64,000 bases of DNA from Nonomuraea wenchangensis (GTDB lineage: Bacteria; Actinomycetota; Actinomycetes; Streptosporangiales; Streptosporangiaceae). This document shows positions 30,894-39,376 of this stretch, one piece after another. The stretch lies in assembly GCF_900111685.1 (NCBI RefSeq), contig NZ_FOHX01000001.1, positions 682,001 to 746,000 on the forward strand, given 5' to 3'. The notes under the pieces are model-generated. The model was not told the origin of the DNA, ran no database searches, and was given only the letters and a program-made list of their open reading frames with translations. The position numbers and the translations under genes are program-made. Position 1 is the first letter of the stretch, and each line of letters opens with the position of its first letter.

Positions 30894-31397
30894 ATGATCT
30901 CTGTGCAATCCACCACGGCGCTGAGCCAGTGGACCACGTTCGATTGGTGGCCCCCGGTCGGCTGGTGGCCGGAGGCGGCTCGCGATCTGCTGGGCGCAGG
31001 CCCGTCCGCGAGCGCCACGTTCGTGCTCCCTCCCACCCCCGCCTCGGTCCACTCCGCCCGCAGCTACACCACCGGCGTCCTCGCCGGCTGGGGGCTCTCC
31101 GAGCTCGCCGAGAACATGGAGCTGGTGGTCTCGGAGCTGGCGACCAACGCCCTGCGTCACGGCCTGCGCCTGGACGAGCAGCGCCGCCCCTGCCCCGTCC
31201 ACATGTCACTGGTCCGCCAGGGATCCCTGGTGACCAGCGCTTTCACCGATCCAGGCTCCTCGGTGCCGGTGCTGCGATACCCTGGCCCCCTTGACACCGG
31301 CGGCCTCGGACTCCACATCGTCGAATCGCTCAGTCTCCGCTGGGGCTGGTCGGCCCTCGCCCCTCACGGAAAGATCGTCTGGGCAGTCCTCTCCTGA
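30894..31397 (+). CDS. ATP-binding protein, anti-sigma-factor-like HATPase
   Basis: The 167-residue protein contains a GHKL-type ATPase domain (~45-165): N-box ELVVSELATNALRHG, and GGLGLHIVESL for the G-box. It resembles RsbW/SpoIIAB-like proteins that abound in actinobacteria and are usually found near XRE/DUF397 pairs. The N-terminal 40 residues are Trp-rich and variable. Start taken at ATG 30894; GTG at 30903 is possible. It may act as an anti-sigma factor or signalling partner of the divergent XRE gene, which is inference. Confidence 0.88.
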   Translation: MISVQSTTALSQWTTFDWWPPVGWWPEAARDLLGAGPSASATFVLPPTPASVHSARSYTTGVLAGWGLSELAENMELVVSELATNALRHGLRLDEQRRPCPVHMSLVRQGSLVTSAFTDPGSSVPVLRYPGPLDTGGLGLHIVESLSLRWGWSALAPHGKIVWAVLS

Positions 31398-31475
31398 CCG
31401 GGGGTGATCTGCATTACCGTGGATGCTCATGGCTCACGGTGAGTCCCGCGCGCGACCCCATGAGAGTGCTGACAG

Positions 31476-33902
31476 ATGGAAGATCACCTGCTCGGCTGGC
31501 TGCGAACACTAGACGAAGACAGGCTTGCCCGCATCCTCGCGAACAGGCCCGACGCCATCGCGCCGCCGTGGCCGCGCCGGCTCGACACCCTCGCCCAGCG
31601 CCTGGGCGACGGTCTCGCCGTGATGCAGACACTCCAGCGGCTCCCCCTGCCCTGTCTCCAGCTCGCCGAGGCGGCGCTGGCCCTCCCCCTGCCCACCGCC
31701 GGCCGCCTGGCCGCCTTCGTCGACGCCCCGCCCGCCGAGGTGGACCCCTGGCTCGGCCACCTCTACGACCACGCACTCGCCTGGCCGGGCGACGGCGGCG
31801 TGATCCGCCTGGCCGAGGGCGTCACCCGCTGGTGGTCCGCCCCGCTCGGCCTCGGCGAGCCGCTCGACCACTACCTCAACTCCTGGACCATCAGCAACGA
31901 CGCCCTGCGCGCCCTCGCCCGCAACCTCGGCCTGCCCGCCCAGGGCCACAAACGCCGCACGATCACCCGCGTGGCCGAGACGCTCGGCGACGCGACCCGC
32001 GTCCACGGCCTGCTGCGCGACGCCCCCGAGGGCACCGCCGCCCTGCTCGACCGCTTCGCCTGGGACGGCCCCGCGCTGCCCGTCGACGGCGGCCGTTTCG
32101 TGGCGCCCGGCACGCCCGAGAAGTGGTGCGCCGACCACGGCCTGCTGTTCCGGCCGAGCTGGCACGTCGCCGAGATCCCCCGCGAGGTCGCGCTCTGCCT
32201 GCGCGGCGCCGACTACCACCCGCCCTTCGCGCCCGAGCCGCCCGAGGTCCCCACCATCCCGGTCGACCCCGAGGAGGTCGACCACCTCATGACGCTGGCC
32301 GCCCCGCACGTCGTCGAGCGGGCCGCCGCCCTGCTCGACAACACCTCCAAGAGCCCGCTGCCGCTGCTCAAGACCGGCGGCGTGGGCGTACGCGAGGTGC
32401 GCAGGATGGCCAAGGAGACCGGCTGCGACGAGGACGAGACCCGCCTGCTGCTGGAGATCTGCACGGTCGCCCGGCTGCTGGCCTGGGACGAGCAGTCCGG
32501 CGGCCTGGTCCCCACCGAGCGGTTCGACCGCTGGCGGCTCGACGAGGGCGCGGCCCGCCTGCGTGTGCTGCTGTCGGCCTGGTGGCGCATGGAGCGCTCG
32601 TCGCTGCGCAAGTCCGACGGCCGCTACGGCACCGTGCTCGGCGACGACCCCGCGGGCGCCGCCGTCGCCCGCGTCCGCCGCGCGGTGCTGCCCGTGCTCG
32701 CCTGCCTGCCCGCCGGCACCGCGTACGCCGACCGCGACGGCCTGCTCGCCGCCGTCCACTGGCACGCCCCGCTCATCGAGCGCCGGCTCCTGCTCGACTG
32801 CGGCCCCGCCGCGCTCGACGAGGCCAGCCTGCTCGGCCTGCTGGTCAACGGCGCGCTCACCGACCTCGGCCGCGCCCTCGCCGAGCTGACCGCCCACCCC
32901 GGCGACGAGAGCGACGACTCCGTCCCCATGGTCGAGCACGACCCGGCGCTCGTCGAGGTCTCCACCCGGGCCCTCGCGAGCGTGCGCCGCAGCGCCCTGT
33001 TCGGCCCCGACCTGACCGCCGTGGTGACTGGGCCGCCCTCGGCGGAGCTGGCCACGCTGCTCGACCGGGTCGCCGAACGCGAGTCACGCGGCGCGGCCTC
33101 GGTGTGGCGTTTCACCGCCGAGAGCGTGCGCCGCGCCCTCGACCGCGGCCACGACCCCGACGAGCTGCTCGACGAGCTGGCCGCCGTCGGCGCCATCCCG
33201 CAGCCGCTCGAATACCTCATCCGCGACACCGCCCGCCGGCACGGCGAGGTCACCGTCACCACCGTCGGCTGCGTCATCCAGGCCGCCGACCCCGCCCTGC
33301 TCGCCGAGATCACCGCCCACCGCCGGCTGACCCGGCTGGGCCTGCGCCTGCTCGCCCCCACCGTGCTGGTCAGCGCGGCCGGGGCCGAACGCACGCTGGC
33401 GGCGCTGCGCGAGGCCGGCTACGCGCCGGTGCCCGTCTCCGACACCGGCGAGATCACCATCCGCCGCACCCGTCCCGCGGAGCTGGCCGGCGGCGCCGAG
33501 CCCGGCGCGGGCAAGCTCATCCTGCTGCCCGGCGGGCAGGTGGCCGAGCTGTCCGACCCCGGGCTGGAGACCCCGCCCCACCTGCTGGCCGAGCCGCCGC
33601 CCGACCCGCGTGAGCACGCCCGCAGGCTGATGGCGGCCGGGCGGGCCGGGACCGAGCGGGGCGGCCGGACCTGGGCGGTGATCGGCCGCATGGCCACCCG
33701 GCTGCCGACGGCGCAGCAGTCGCTGCTCGGGTTCGTCGTCGACCGCGGGGTGCGGGCCGGGATCACCCTCGCCGACGGCCTGACCGCCACGATCAGCCAT
33801 GGCGAGCTCAAGGGCGGCGCCCTCGACGCCTGGTGCGAGGAGGCGGGCGACTACCTGGAGTTCCCGCTCGCCGAGATCGTCGAGGTGCGCGGCGCGTTCT
33901 AG
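31476..33902 (+). CDS. Helicase-associated (XPB/Ssl2-like C-terminal) domain protein
   Basis: An 808-residue soluble protein of the actinobacterial group annotated as helicase-associated or helicase C-terminal domain protein. The N-terminal ~450 residues are alpha-helical with winged-helix-like stretches (GVREVRRMAKETGCDEDETRLLLE). Residues ~510-650 hold the XPB/Ssl2-like block with WRFTAESVRRALDRGHDPDELL and YLIRDTARRHGEV. No Walker A motif is visible, so helicase activity from this chain alone is unlikely. The last ~70 residues (QSLLGFVVDRGVRAGITLADG...) form a WYL-like small barrel. A role in DNA transactions is inferred from the family. Confidence 0.85.
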   Translation: MEDHLLGWLRTLDEDRLARILANRPDAIAPPWPRRLDTLAQRLGDGLAVMQTLQRLPLPCLQLAEAALALPLPTAGRLAAFVDAPPAEVDPWLGHLYDHALAWPGDGGVIRLAEGVTRWWSAPLGLGEPLDHYLNSWTISNDALRALARNLGLPAQGHKRRTITRVAETLGDATRVHGLLRDAPEGTAALLDRFAWDGPALPVDGGRFVAPGTPEKWCADHGLLFRPSWHVAEIPREVALCLRGADYHPPFAPEPPEVPTIPVDPEEVDHLMTLAAPHVVERAAALLDNTSKSPLPLLKTGGVGVREVRRMAKETGCDEDETRLLLEICTVARLLAWDEQSGGLVPTERFDRWRLDEGAARLRVLLSAWWRMERSSLRKSDGRYGTVLGDDPAGAAVARVRRAVLPVLACLPAGTAYADRDGLLAAVHWHAPLIERRLLLDCGPAALDEASLLGLLVNGALTDLGRALAELTAHPGDESDDSVPMVEHDPALVEVSTRALASVRRSALFGPDLTAVVTGPPSAELATLLDRVAERESRGAASVWRFTAESVRRALDRGHDPDELLDELAAVGAIPQPLEYLIRDTARRHGEVTVTTVGCVIQAADPALLAEITAHRRLTRLGLRLLAPTVLVSAAGAERTLAALREAGYAPVPVSDTGEITIRRTRPAELAGGAEPGAGKLILLPGGQVAELSDPGLETPPHLLAEPPPDPREHARRLMAAGRAGTERGGRTWAVIGRMATRLPTAQQSLLGFVVDRGVRAGITLADGLTATISHGELKGGALDAWCEEAGDYLEFPLAEIVEVRGAF

Positions 33903-33919
33903 CCGGGCGGCTCGGTTCT

Positions 33920-34936
33920 CTAGCCGAGCGGCTTGGCCTTCTTCAGGTTGGCGACCAGCTCCTCCAGGAAGGTCGCGTAGCCCTGGTAGCTGAAGGGGGT
34001 CTCGGCGCTCCACGGGTAGAGCTGACCGGCCTTCACGGCGGGGAGCTTGGCGAAGGTGGGCTTCTTCATCATCTCCTCCGGCTTCAGCGCCTGCGTGCGG
34101 GTGTCGTAGAGGATGACGTCGGCCTCGTACTCGTCGGCGTTCTCCCAGCTCAGGGTCTGGAAGAAGCCGCCCTCGTCCACCTTCTCCGGGGTGACGACGT
34201 TGAGCCCGGCGTCCGTGAGGTGCTTGATGTCCGGGTACTCCGGCGGGTTCACGATCCAGAACGCGTCCGCGCCGCCCGAGACCATGAGGACCTTGAGGTC
34301 CTTGAACTGGGCGAGCTCCTTGGTCGCGGCCTCCATGCGGGCCTTCGCCTCGGGCACGCCGGCCAGGTCGGCGCCGAGCGATCTGGCCAGCTCCTCATAG
34401 CGGGAGATGACCTCAGTGGCGCTCTTGCCGGTGAGCATGATGCCGGCCGTGGGGGCTACCTGCTCGATGGTGTCCTTGGACTTCTCGGGCACGTACCAGA
34501 GGGTGCCCTTGACGTACATGTTGCTGACCAGCAGGTCGGGCTGGAGCGCGATGTACTGCTCCACGTTGAACTCGTCCCAGACGTTGCCGAGGCCCTGGAC
34601 CTGGGTGATGTCGACGTTGCCGACCTGCGGGTCCTTGCTGCCGTCCTTGAGCTTGTGCGGGCCGAAGACGCCGACGGGGCGCACGCCGAAGTCCCACAGG
34701 GCGGCGGCGGAGCCGACCTGGGCGACGACCCTGGCGGGGACCTTGGGCAGGTCGAGCTTCTTGTCCCGGTCGTCGGTGAAGCTCCAGCCCTGCGCGGACG
34801 CCGCGGAGCCCGAGGGCGCGGCCGAGCCGGCCGGGGCCGCCGTCGTGCCGCCGCCGCACGCCGCCAGTGTCAGGGCCGCCGCGAGTCCTGCCGTGGCCGA
34901 CAGGAAACCCCTGCGCGCCAGTACCGGTCCCGACAT
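33920..34936 (-). CDS. Siderophore-binding lipoprotein of ABC importer
   Basis: The 338-residue lipoprotein has a twin-Arg-like start (LARRGFLSATAG) and lipobox LAAC (C27), then a type-III periplasmic-binding fold of the FepB/CchF-type iron-siderophore class (RVVAQVGSAAALWDFGVRPVG, LQPDLLVSNMYV). GGAG lies 7-8 bases before the ATG. Two DmdR1/IdeR-type iron boxes sit in the promoter shared with the divergent permease operon, so iron repression is expected. No siderophore synthesis genes are nearby, suggesting use of a distant or foreign siderophore. Confidence 0.92.
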   Translation of the reverse strand: MSGPVLARRGFLSATAGLAAALTLAACGGGTTAAPAGSAAPSGSAASAQGWSFTDDRDKKLDLPKVPARVVAQVGSAAALWDFGVRPVGVFGPHKLKDGSKDPQVGNVDITQVQGLGNVWDEFNVEQYIALQPDLLVSNMYVKGTLWYVPEKSKDTIEQVAPTAGIMLTGKSATEVISRYEELARSLGADLAGVPEAKARMEAATKELAQFKDLKVLMVSGGADAFWIVNPPEYPDIKHLTDAGLNVVTPEKVDEGGFFQTLSWENADEYEADVILYDTRTQALKPEEMMKKPTFAKLPAVKAGQLYPWSAETPFSYQGYATFLEELVANLKKAKPLG

Positions 34937-34948
34937 GTACGTCTCCTC

Positions 34949-34967
34949 TAAGGTTAGGCTTGCCTAG
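34949..34967. promoter_or_regulatory. IdeR/DmdR1-type iron box 1
   Basis: TAAGGTTAGGCTTGCCTAG matches the IdeR consensus TTAGGTTAGSCTAACCTAA at 15 of 19 positions. It lies 12 bases before the binding-protein start, where bound repressor would block transcription. Confidence 0.85.
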
Positions 34968-34978
34968 TTATCGAGCCA

Positions 34979-34997
34979 TTAGATTAGCCTTGCCTAA
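34979..34997. promoter_or_regulatory. IdeR/DmdR1-type iron box 2
   Basis: TTAGATTAGCCTTGCCTAA matches the IdeR consensus at 16 of 19 positions. It is 26 bases before the permease gene start. With box 1 it forms a double operator in the divergent promoter, centre-to-centre 30 bases. Confidence 0.88.
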
Positions 34998-35023
34998 GTT
35001 TGACCGTGACGGAAGGGGGTCGG

Positions 35024-36151
35024 GTGCGCCCGGCTGAGAACACGACGGCGAGGCGCGCGGCGCCGGACCCCGGCACCGACGCGGATCCGGGCACTGACGC
35101 GGGCACTGACCCCGGTGCGGCGACGGACGGGTCCGTCGCGAGGCCCAAGTGGGCGCGGCCCCCGGTGCTGGTCGCCGGGCTCGTGGTCGTCGTGGCCGCG
35201 CTGGCCCTCATGGTGCTGGCGAGCATCGCGCTCGGGGCGCGGTCGGTGCCGTTCTCCACGGTGATCGACGCCTTCCTGGCCCCCGACGGCTCCAACGACC
35301 ACACGGTCATCCGCGAGCTGCGCGTGCCGCGCACCCTGCTCGGCCTCGGCGTGGGCGCCACGCTCGGCCTGGCGGGCGCGCTCATGCAGAGCCTGACCCG
35401 CAACCCGCTCGCCGACCCCGGCCTGCTGGGCGTCAACGAGGGCGCGGCGCTCGGCGTCACGCTGGCGCTCGGGCTGTTCGGGCTCACCGACCCGGCCGTC
35501 TACGTGTGGTTCGCCTTCGGCGGTGCCGCGCTGGCCGCGGTCATGGTCTACGGCCTGGCCGCCTCCGGGCGGTCCGGCTCCGGGCCGGTCCGGCTCACGC
35601 TGGCCGGCGTCGCGCTCGGTATGGTCGCCACCGCGCTGTCCTCGGCGATCCTGCGCATGGACCAGCAGACCTTCGACCGGATGCGGTTCTGGCTGACCGG
35701 GTCGCTGGCCGGGCAGACCTCCGACGTGCTGGTCCGGCTGGCGCCGTTCATGGTCGCGGGGCTGGTGCTCGGCCTGTCGCTGGCCCGGCCGCTCAACGCG
35801 CTCGCGCTGGGCGACGACGCGGGCCGCGCGCTCGGCGTCTCCATCGGCCGCACCCGCGCGCTGACCGGCGTGGCCGTCACGCTGCTGTGCGGGGCGGCGA
35901 CCGCGGCGGCCGGGCCGCTGTGGTTCGTGGGGCTCATCGTGCCGCACGCGGTGCGCGCCCTGGTGGGGCCGGACCAGCGGTGGGTGCTGCCGTACTCGGC
36001 GCTGGCCGCTCCGGTGCTGCTGCTCGGGGCGGACGTGGTGGGCCGGCTCATCGCCCGCCCCGGAGAGGTGCAGGTGGGAATCGTGTGGGCGGTGATCGGC
36101 GCGCCGATCTTCATCCTGCTGGCCCGGCGCAGGCGGGTGGCGGCGCTGTGA
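35024..36151 (+). CDS. Iron-siderophore ABC transporter permease 1
   Basis: A FecCD-type permease of 375 residues. A Thr/Asp/Pro/Gly repeat-like N-terminus (DPGTDADPGTDAGTDPG) precedes about nine to ten membrane helices. Landmarks are LRVPRTLLGLGVGATLGLAG, MQSLTRNPLADPGLLGVNEG and LWFVGLIVPHAVRALVG. The start is set at GTG 35024, with GGAAGGGGG just before it; a TTG at 35000 would add eight residues. It overlaps the second permease by GTGA. Heterodimeric permease pairs like this form FepDG-type channels. Confidence 0.92.
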   Translation: MRPAENTTARRAAPDPGTDADPGTDAGTDPGAATDGSVARPKWARPPVLVAGLVVVVAALALMVLASIALGARSVPFSTVIDAFLAPDGSNDHTVIRELRVPRTLLGLGVGATLGLAGALMQSLTRNPLADPGLLGVNEGAALGVTLALGLFGLTDPAVYVWFAFGGAALAAVMVYGLAASGRSGSGPVRLTLAGVALGMVATALSSAILRMDQQTFDRMRFWLTGSLAGQTSDVLVRLAPFMVAGLVLGLSLARPLNALALGDDAGRALGVSIGRTRALTGVAVTLLCGAATAAAGPLWFVGLIVPHAVRALVGPDQRWVLPYSALAAPVLLLGADVVGRLIARPGEVQVGIVWAVIGAPIFILLARRRRVAAL

Positions 36152-37155
36152 ACGTCCGCGTCGGCCCCTGTTCGATACGGCTCGCGCCCCGCGCCCTGAT
36201 CGTGGGCGTCTGCCTGATCCTGGTGGCTTTCGCGGTCACCGTGGCCGCGCTGTCCACGGGCGAGCTCGCGGTGCCCGCGGCCGACATCGTCAGGGCGCTG
36301 TTCGGCGAGGGCACGCCGGTCGCCGAGCTCATCGTGAGCAAGCTGCGCGCGCCGCGCGTGGTGACCGGGCTGATGGTGGGGGCGGCGTTCGGGCTGAGCG
36401 GCGCGATCTTCCAGTCGCTCACCAGGAACCCCCTCGGCAGCCCCGACTTCATCGGCTTCACGGCCGGGGCCTCGACCGGCGGCATCCTCGTGGTGATCGC
36501 GGGCGGCTCGGCCATGGCGATCGCGGGCGGCGCGCTGGCCGGGTGCGTGCTGACCGCCGCCCTCGTGTACGGGCTGGCCTTCCGCGGCGGCGTGCAGGGC
36601 TACCGGCTGGTCCTCGTCGGCATCGGGGCCAACGCGCTGCTGCTCGCGGTCAACTCGTACCTGCTGACCCGGGCCAACATCAACGACGCCGCCACCGCCG
36701 GGGCCTGGCTGACCGGCAGCCTCGGCGGGCGCGGCTGGGAGCACGCGATCCCGGTGGGGCTGGCGCTGGCCGTGCTGGTGCCGGTGTGCGCGGCCCTGTC
36801 CCGCCCGATGCGCATGCTGGAGATGGGCGACGACGCGGCCAAGGCCATGGGCATCAGGGTCGAGCCGGTGCGCGCGGTGGCGATCGCGGCCGGCGTGCTG
36901 CTGTCCGGCGTGGCGACCGCCGCCGCCGGCCCGGTCATCTTCGTCGCGCTCGCCGCCCCGCAGCTCGCCCGGCGCCTCACCCGCTCCCCCGGCGTCACCA
37001 TGGGCGCCTCCGCGCTGATGGGCGCCGTGCTGCTGACCGGCGCCGACCTCGCCGCCCAGCGGCTGCTCGCGCCCACCCAGCTACCCGTCGGGGTGCTGAC
37101 CGCCGCCATCGGCGGCACGTACCTCGCCCTGCTTCTGCGAAAGGACCGTCACTGA
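36148..37155 (+). CDS. Iron-siderophore ABC transporter permease 2
   Basis: The partner FecCD-type permease, 335 residues with about ten helices: KLRAPRVVTGLMVGAAFGLSG, QSLTRNPLGSPDFIGFTAGAS, and a C-terminal PVIFVALAAPQLARRLTR block. GTG at 36148 overlaps the first permease stop as GTGA. Its stop overlaps the ATPase start as TGATG. Together with permease 1 it forms the membrane channel for ferric siderophore, FepG-like in position. Confidence 0.92.
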   Translation: MNVRVGPCSIRLAPRALIVGVCLILVAFAVTVAALSTGELAVPAADIVRALFGEGTPVAELIVSKLRAPRVVTGLMVGAAFGLSGAIFQSLTRNPLGSPDFIGFTAGASTGGILVVIAGGSAMAIAGGALAGCVLTAALVYGLAFRGGVQGYRLVLVGIGANALLLAVNSYLLTRANINDAATAGAWLTGSLGGRGWEHAIPVGLALAVLVPVCAALSRPMRMLEMGDDAAKAMGIRVEPVRAVAIAAGVLLSGVATAAAGPVIFVALAAPQLARRLTRSPGVTMGASALMGAVLLTGADLAAQRLLAPTQLPVGVLTAAIGGTYLALLLRKDRH

Positions 37156-37961
37156 TGCCCGATGTACGCCTGTCCGGCACCGGCCTCACCCTCGCCTACG
37201 ACCAGCGGGTCGTGGCCACGGACCTCAGCGTGGCGATCCCCGACGAGTCCTTCACCGTCATCATCGGCCCGAACGCGTGCGGCAAGTCCACCCTGCTGCG
37301 CGCGCTGGCCCGGATGCTCAAGCCCAAGGCGGGCGCCGTCCACCTCGACGGCGGCGTGATCACCTCGCTGCCGTCGAAGGAGGTCGCGCGCCGGCTCGGG
37401 CTGCTGCCGCAGACCTCGATCGTGCCGGACGGCATCACCGTGGCCGACCTGGTGGCGCGGGGCCGCTACCCGCACCAGAAGCTCATGCGGCAGTGGTCGA
37501 AGGCCGACGAGGTGGCCGTCACCGAGGCGATGCGCGCCACGGACGTGGCCGAGCTGGCCGACCGCATCGTGGACGAGCTGTCCGGCGGGCAGCGGCAGCG
37601 GGTGTGGCTGGCCATGGCGCTGGCGCAGGAGACGCCGATCCTGCTGCTGGACGAGCCGACCACGTTCCTGGACATCTCCCACCAGATCGAGGTGCTCGAC
37701 CTCTGCGCCGACCTGCACGAGGAGGGCCGCACGATGGTGGCGGTGCTGCACGACCTGAACCAGGCGTGCCGGTACGCGACCCACCTCATCGTCATGCGCG
37801 CCGGCCGGATCGTGGCACAGGGCGACCCCGGCGAGATCGTCACCCCCGAGCTGGTCCACGAGGTCTTCGACCTGCGCTGCGAGATCATCGTCGATCCGCA
37901 GTCGGGCACCCCGCTCATCGTGCCGGAGGCGCGCCGCCGCGTGTCCGCCACCGCCGGCTGA
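37155..37961 (+). CDS. Iron-siderophore ABC transporter ATP-binding protein
   Basis: A 268-residue FepC/FhuC-type ATPase: Walker A GPNACGKST, in which Ala-Cys replaces the usual Gly-Ala (a common variant here), Q-loop LLPQTSIVPDGITV, signature LSGGQRQRVWLAMAL, Walker B LLLDEPTTFLD and H-loop VLHDLNQACRYA. It energises the two permeases upstream. The operon is expressed from the iron-box promoter at 34.95-35.0 kb. About 120 bases separate it from the following FAD monooxygenase gene, which has its own ribosome-binding site. Confidence 0.94.
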   Translation: MPDVRLSGTGLTLAYDQRVVATDLSVAIPDESFTVIIGPNACGKSTLLRALARMLKPKAGAVHLDGGVITSLPSKEVARRLGLLPQTSIVPDGITVADLVARGRYPHQKLMRQWSKADEVAVTEAMRATDVAELADRIVDELSGGQRQRVWLAMALAQETPILLLDEPTTFLDISHQIEVLDLCADLHEEGRTMVAVLHDLNQACRYATHLIVMRAGRIVAQGDPGEIVTPELVHEVFDLRCEIIVDPQSGTPLIVPEARRRVSATAG

Positions 37962-38080
37962 CCGGAGAGCCGAGCTTCCCTTCTGGATGGAACGTCGCGG
38001 AACGCACCAAAAGACGTGGAACGGTGCCGCCGCACGGGCGACCCTTCTGCCGACGTCACTCGACACCAGGGGGAAGACCA

Positions 38081-39376
38081 ATGGACCACGCCGTCGTCAT
38101 CGGCGCCAGCATGGCGGGACTGCTCTCCGCCGCCGCGCTGCACCGCCTGTTCGCCAAGGTCACGGTGCTCGACCGGGACACACTGCCCACGGCGGACGAC
38201 CATCGCAGGGGCACCGCGCAGAGCCGCCACGCCCACGGCCTGCTCTCCAGGGGCTGCGCGACCATCAACGAGCTGCTGCCCGGCATCTCGGCCGAGCTGA
38301 TCGCACGGGGAGCGCTGCCGGGCGACGCCATGAGCCGGGGCCGCAACATCCACGGCGGGCACCGGCTGGCCCGCGGCGCCGGCCGCGGCCTGGACGGCCT
38401 GCTGGTGAGCCGGCCGCTGCTCGAAGGCCAGGTGAGACGCCGGGTCGCGGCCATGCCCGGGGTCCGGGTGACGGCCGGCCGCACGGTCACCGGCCTGCTC
38501 GCCCGGGAGGGCCGGGTCACCGGCGTACGGCTGGCCGACGGGGAGCCGCTGCCCGCCGACCTCGTCGTGGACGCCTCAGGCCGGGGCTCGCGCACCCCGC
38601 TCTGGCTCGGCGAGCTGGGCCACCGGCCGCCCCACGAGGAGCGCATCGCGCTCGACCTGCGCTACAGCACCCGCGAGTTCCGCCGCCGCCCCGGCGACCT
38701 GGACGGCGACCTGCTCGTCATCATCGGTCCCACCCCGGAGCGCCCGCGGTTCGGGGTGGCGCTGGCGCTGGAGGGCGAGCGCTGGATCGTCACGATGGGC
38801 GGCTACGGCGACGCCCCCGGCCCCGCCCTGCCGGAGTTCGCCGCGTTCGCCGACACGCTGCCCGCCCCCGACCTGCGGCACCTGCTCGCGACCGCCGAGC
38901 CGGTCGGGGAGCCGCGGGCGTACCACACCCCGGCCGGGATCCGGCGGCGCTACGAGCGGCTGACCAGCTTCCCCGAAGGGCTGCTGGTGACCGGCGACGC
39001 CGTGTGCGCGTTCAACCCGCTCTACGGGCAGGGCATGACGGTCGCCGCACTGGAGGCGAAGGTCCTGCTGGAGGCGGAGCTGACGCCGCGGGCGTTCTTC
39101 CGGCGGATCGCGCGGATCGTGGACGCCCCCTGGGACATCACCGTCGGCGGCGACCTGAAGCTGCCCGTGGTCGCGGGCGAGCCGTCGCCGCGGCTGCGGA
39201 TGGTCAACGCCTATCTGGGGCGCTTCCTCGCCGCCGCGGCGCACGATCCCGAGCTGGCCGGGCGGTTCCTGCGGGTGGCGCACCTGTACGACCCGCCGCC
39301 GGCGCTGATGAGCCCGCCCGCGCTGCTCAAAGTGCTCCGCAGCGGCGCACCACGAGCAGTGCCAGTGCCCGCGTGA
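38081..39376 (+). CDS. FAD-dependent oxidoreductase (epoxidase/monooxygenase-like)
   Basis: The 431-residue flavoprotein has the N-terminal motif VVIGASMAGLLSAAALHRLF (GxSxxG form), DRDTLP, and the GD block LLVTGDAVCAFNPLYGQGMTVAALEA that binds the FAD pyrophosphate in group-A monooxygenases. It resembles uncharacterised actinobacterial epoxidase-like proteins. AGGGGGA lies 7 bases before the ATG. Its 3' end overlaps the convergent M20 peptidase gene by 50 bases. The position after the siderophore operon could mean iron regulation, but no link in function is shown. Confidence 0.88.
   Translation: MDHAVVIGASMAGLLSAAALHRLFAKVTVLDRDTLPTADDHRRGTAQSRHAHGLLSRGCATINELLPGISAELIARGALPGDAMSRGRNIHGGHRLARGAGRGLDGLLVSRPLLEGQVRRRVAAMPGVRVTAGRTVTGLLAREGRVTGVRLADGEPLPADLVVDASGRGSRTPLWLGELGHRPPHEERIALDLRYSTREFRRRPGDLDGDLLVIIGPTPERPRFGVALALEGERWIVTMGGYGDAPGPALPEFAAFADTLPAPDLRHLLATAEPVGEPRAYHTPAGIRRRYERLTSFPEGLLVTGDAVCAFNPLYGQGMTVAALEAKVLLEAELTPRAFFRRIARIVDAPWDITVGGDLKLPVVAGEPSPRLRMVNAYLGRFLAAAAHDPELAGRFLRVAHLYDPPPALMSPPALLKVLRSGAPRAVPVPA

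Noticed and set aside
33903..33925. Hairpin between the convergent helicase-associated and siderophore-binding genes as a terminator
   Set aside because: Only about six base pairs (GCTCGG/CCGAGC) with an 8-base loop; too weak to call.
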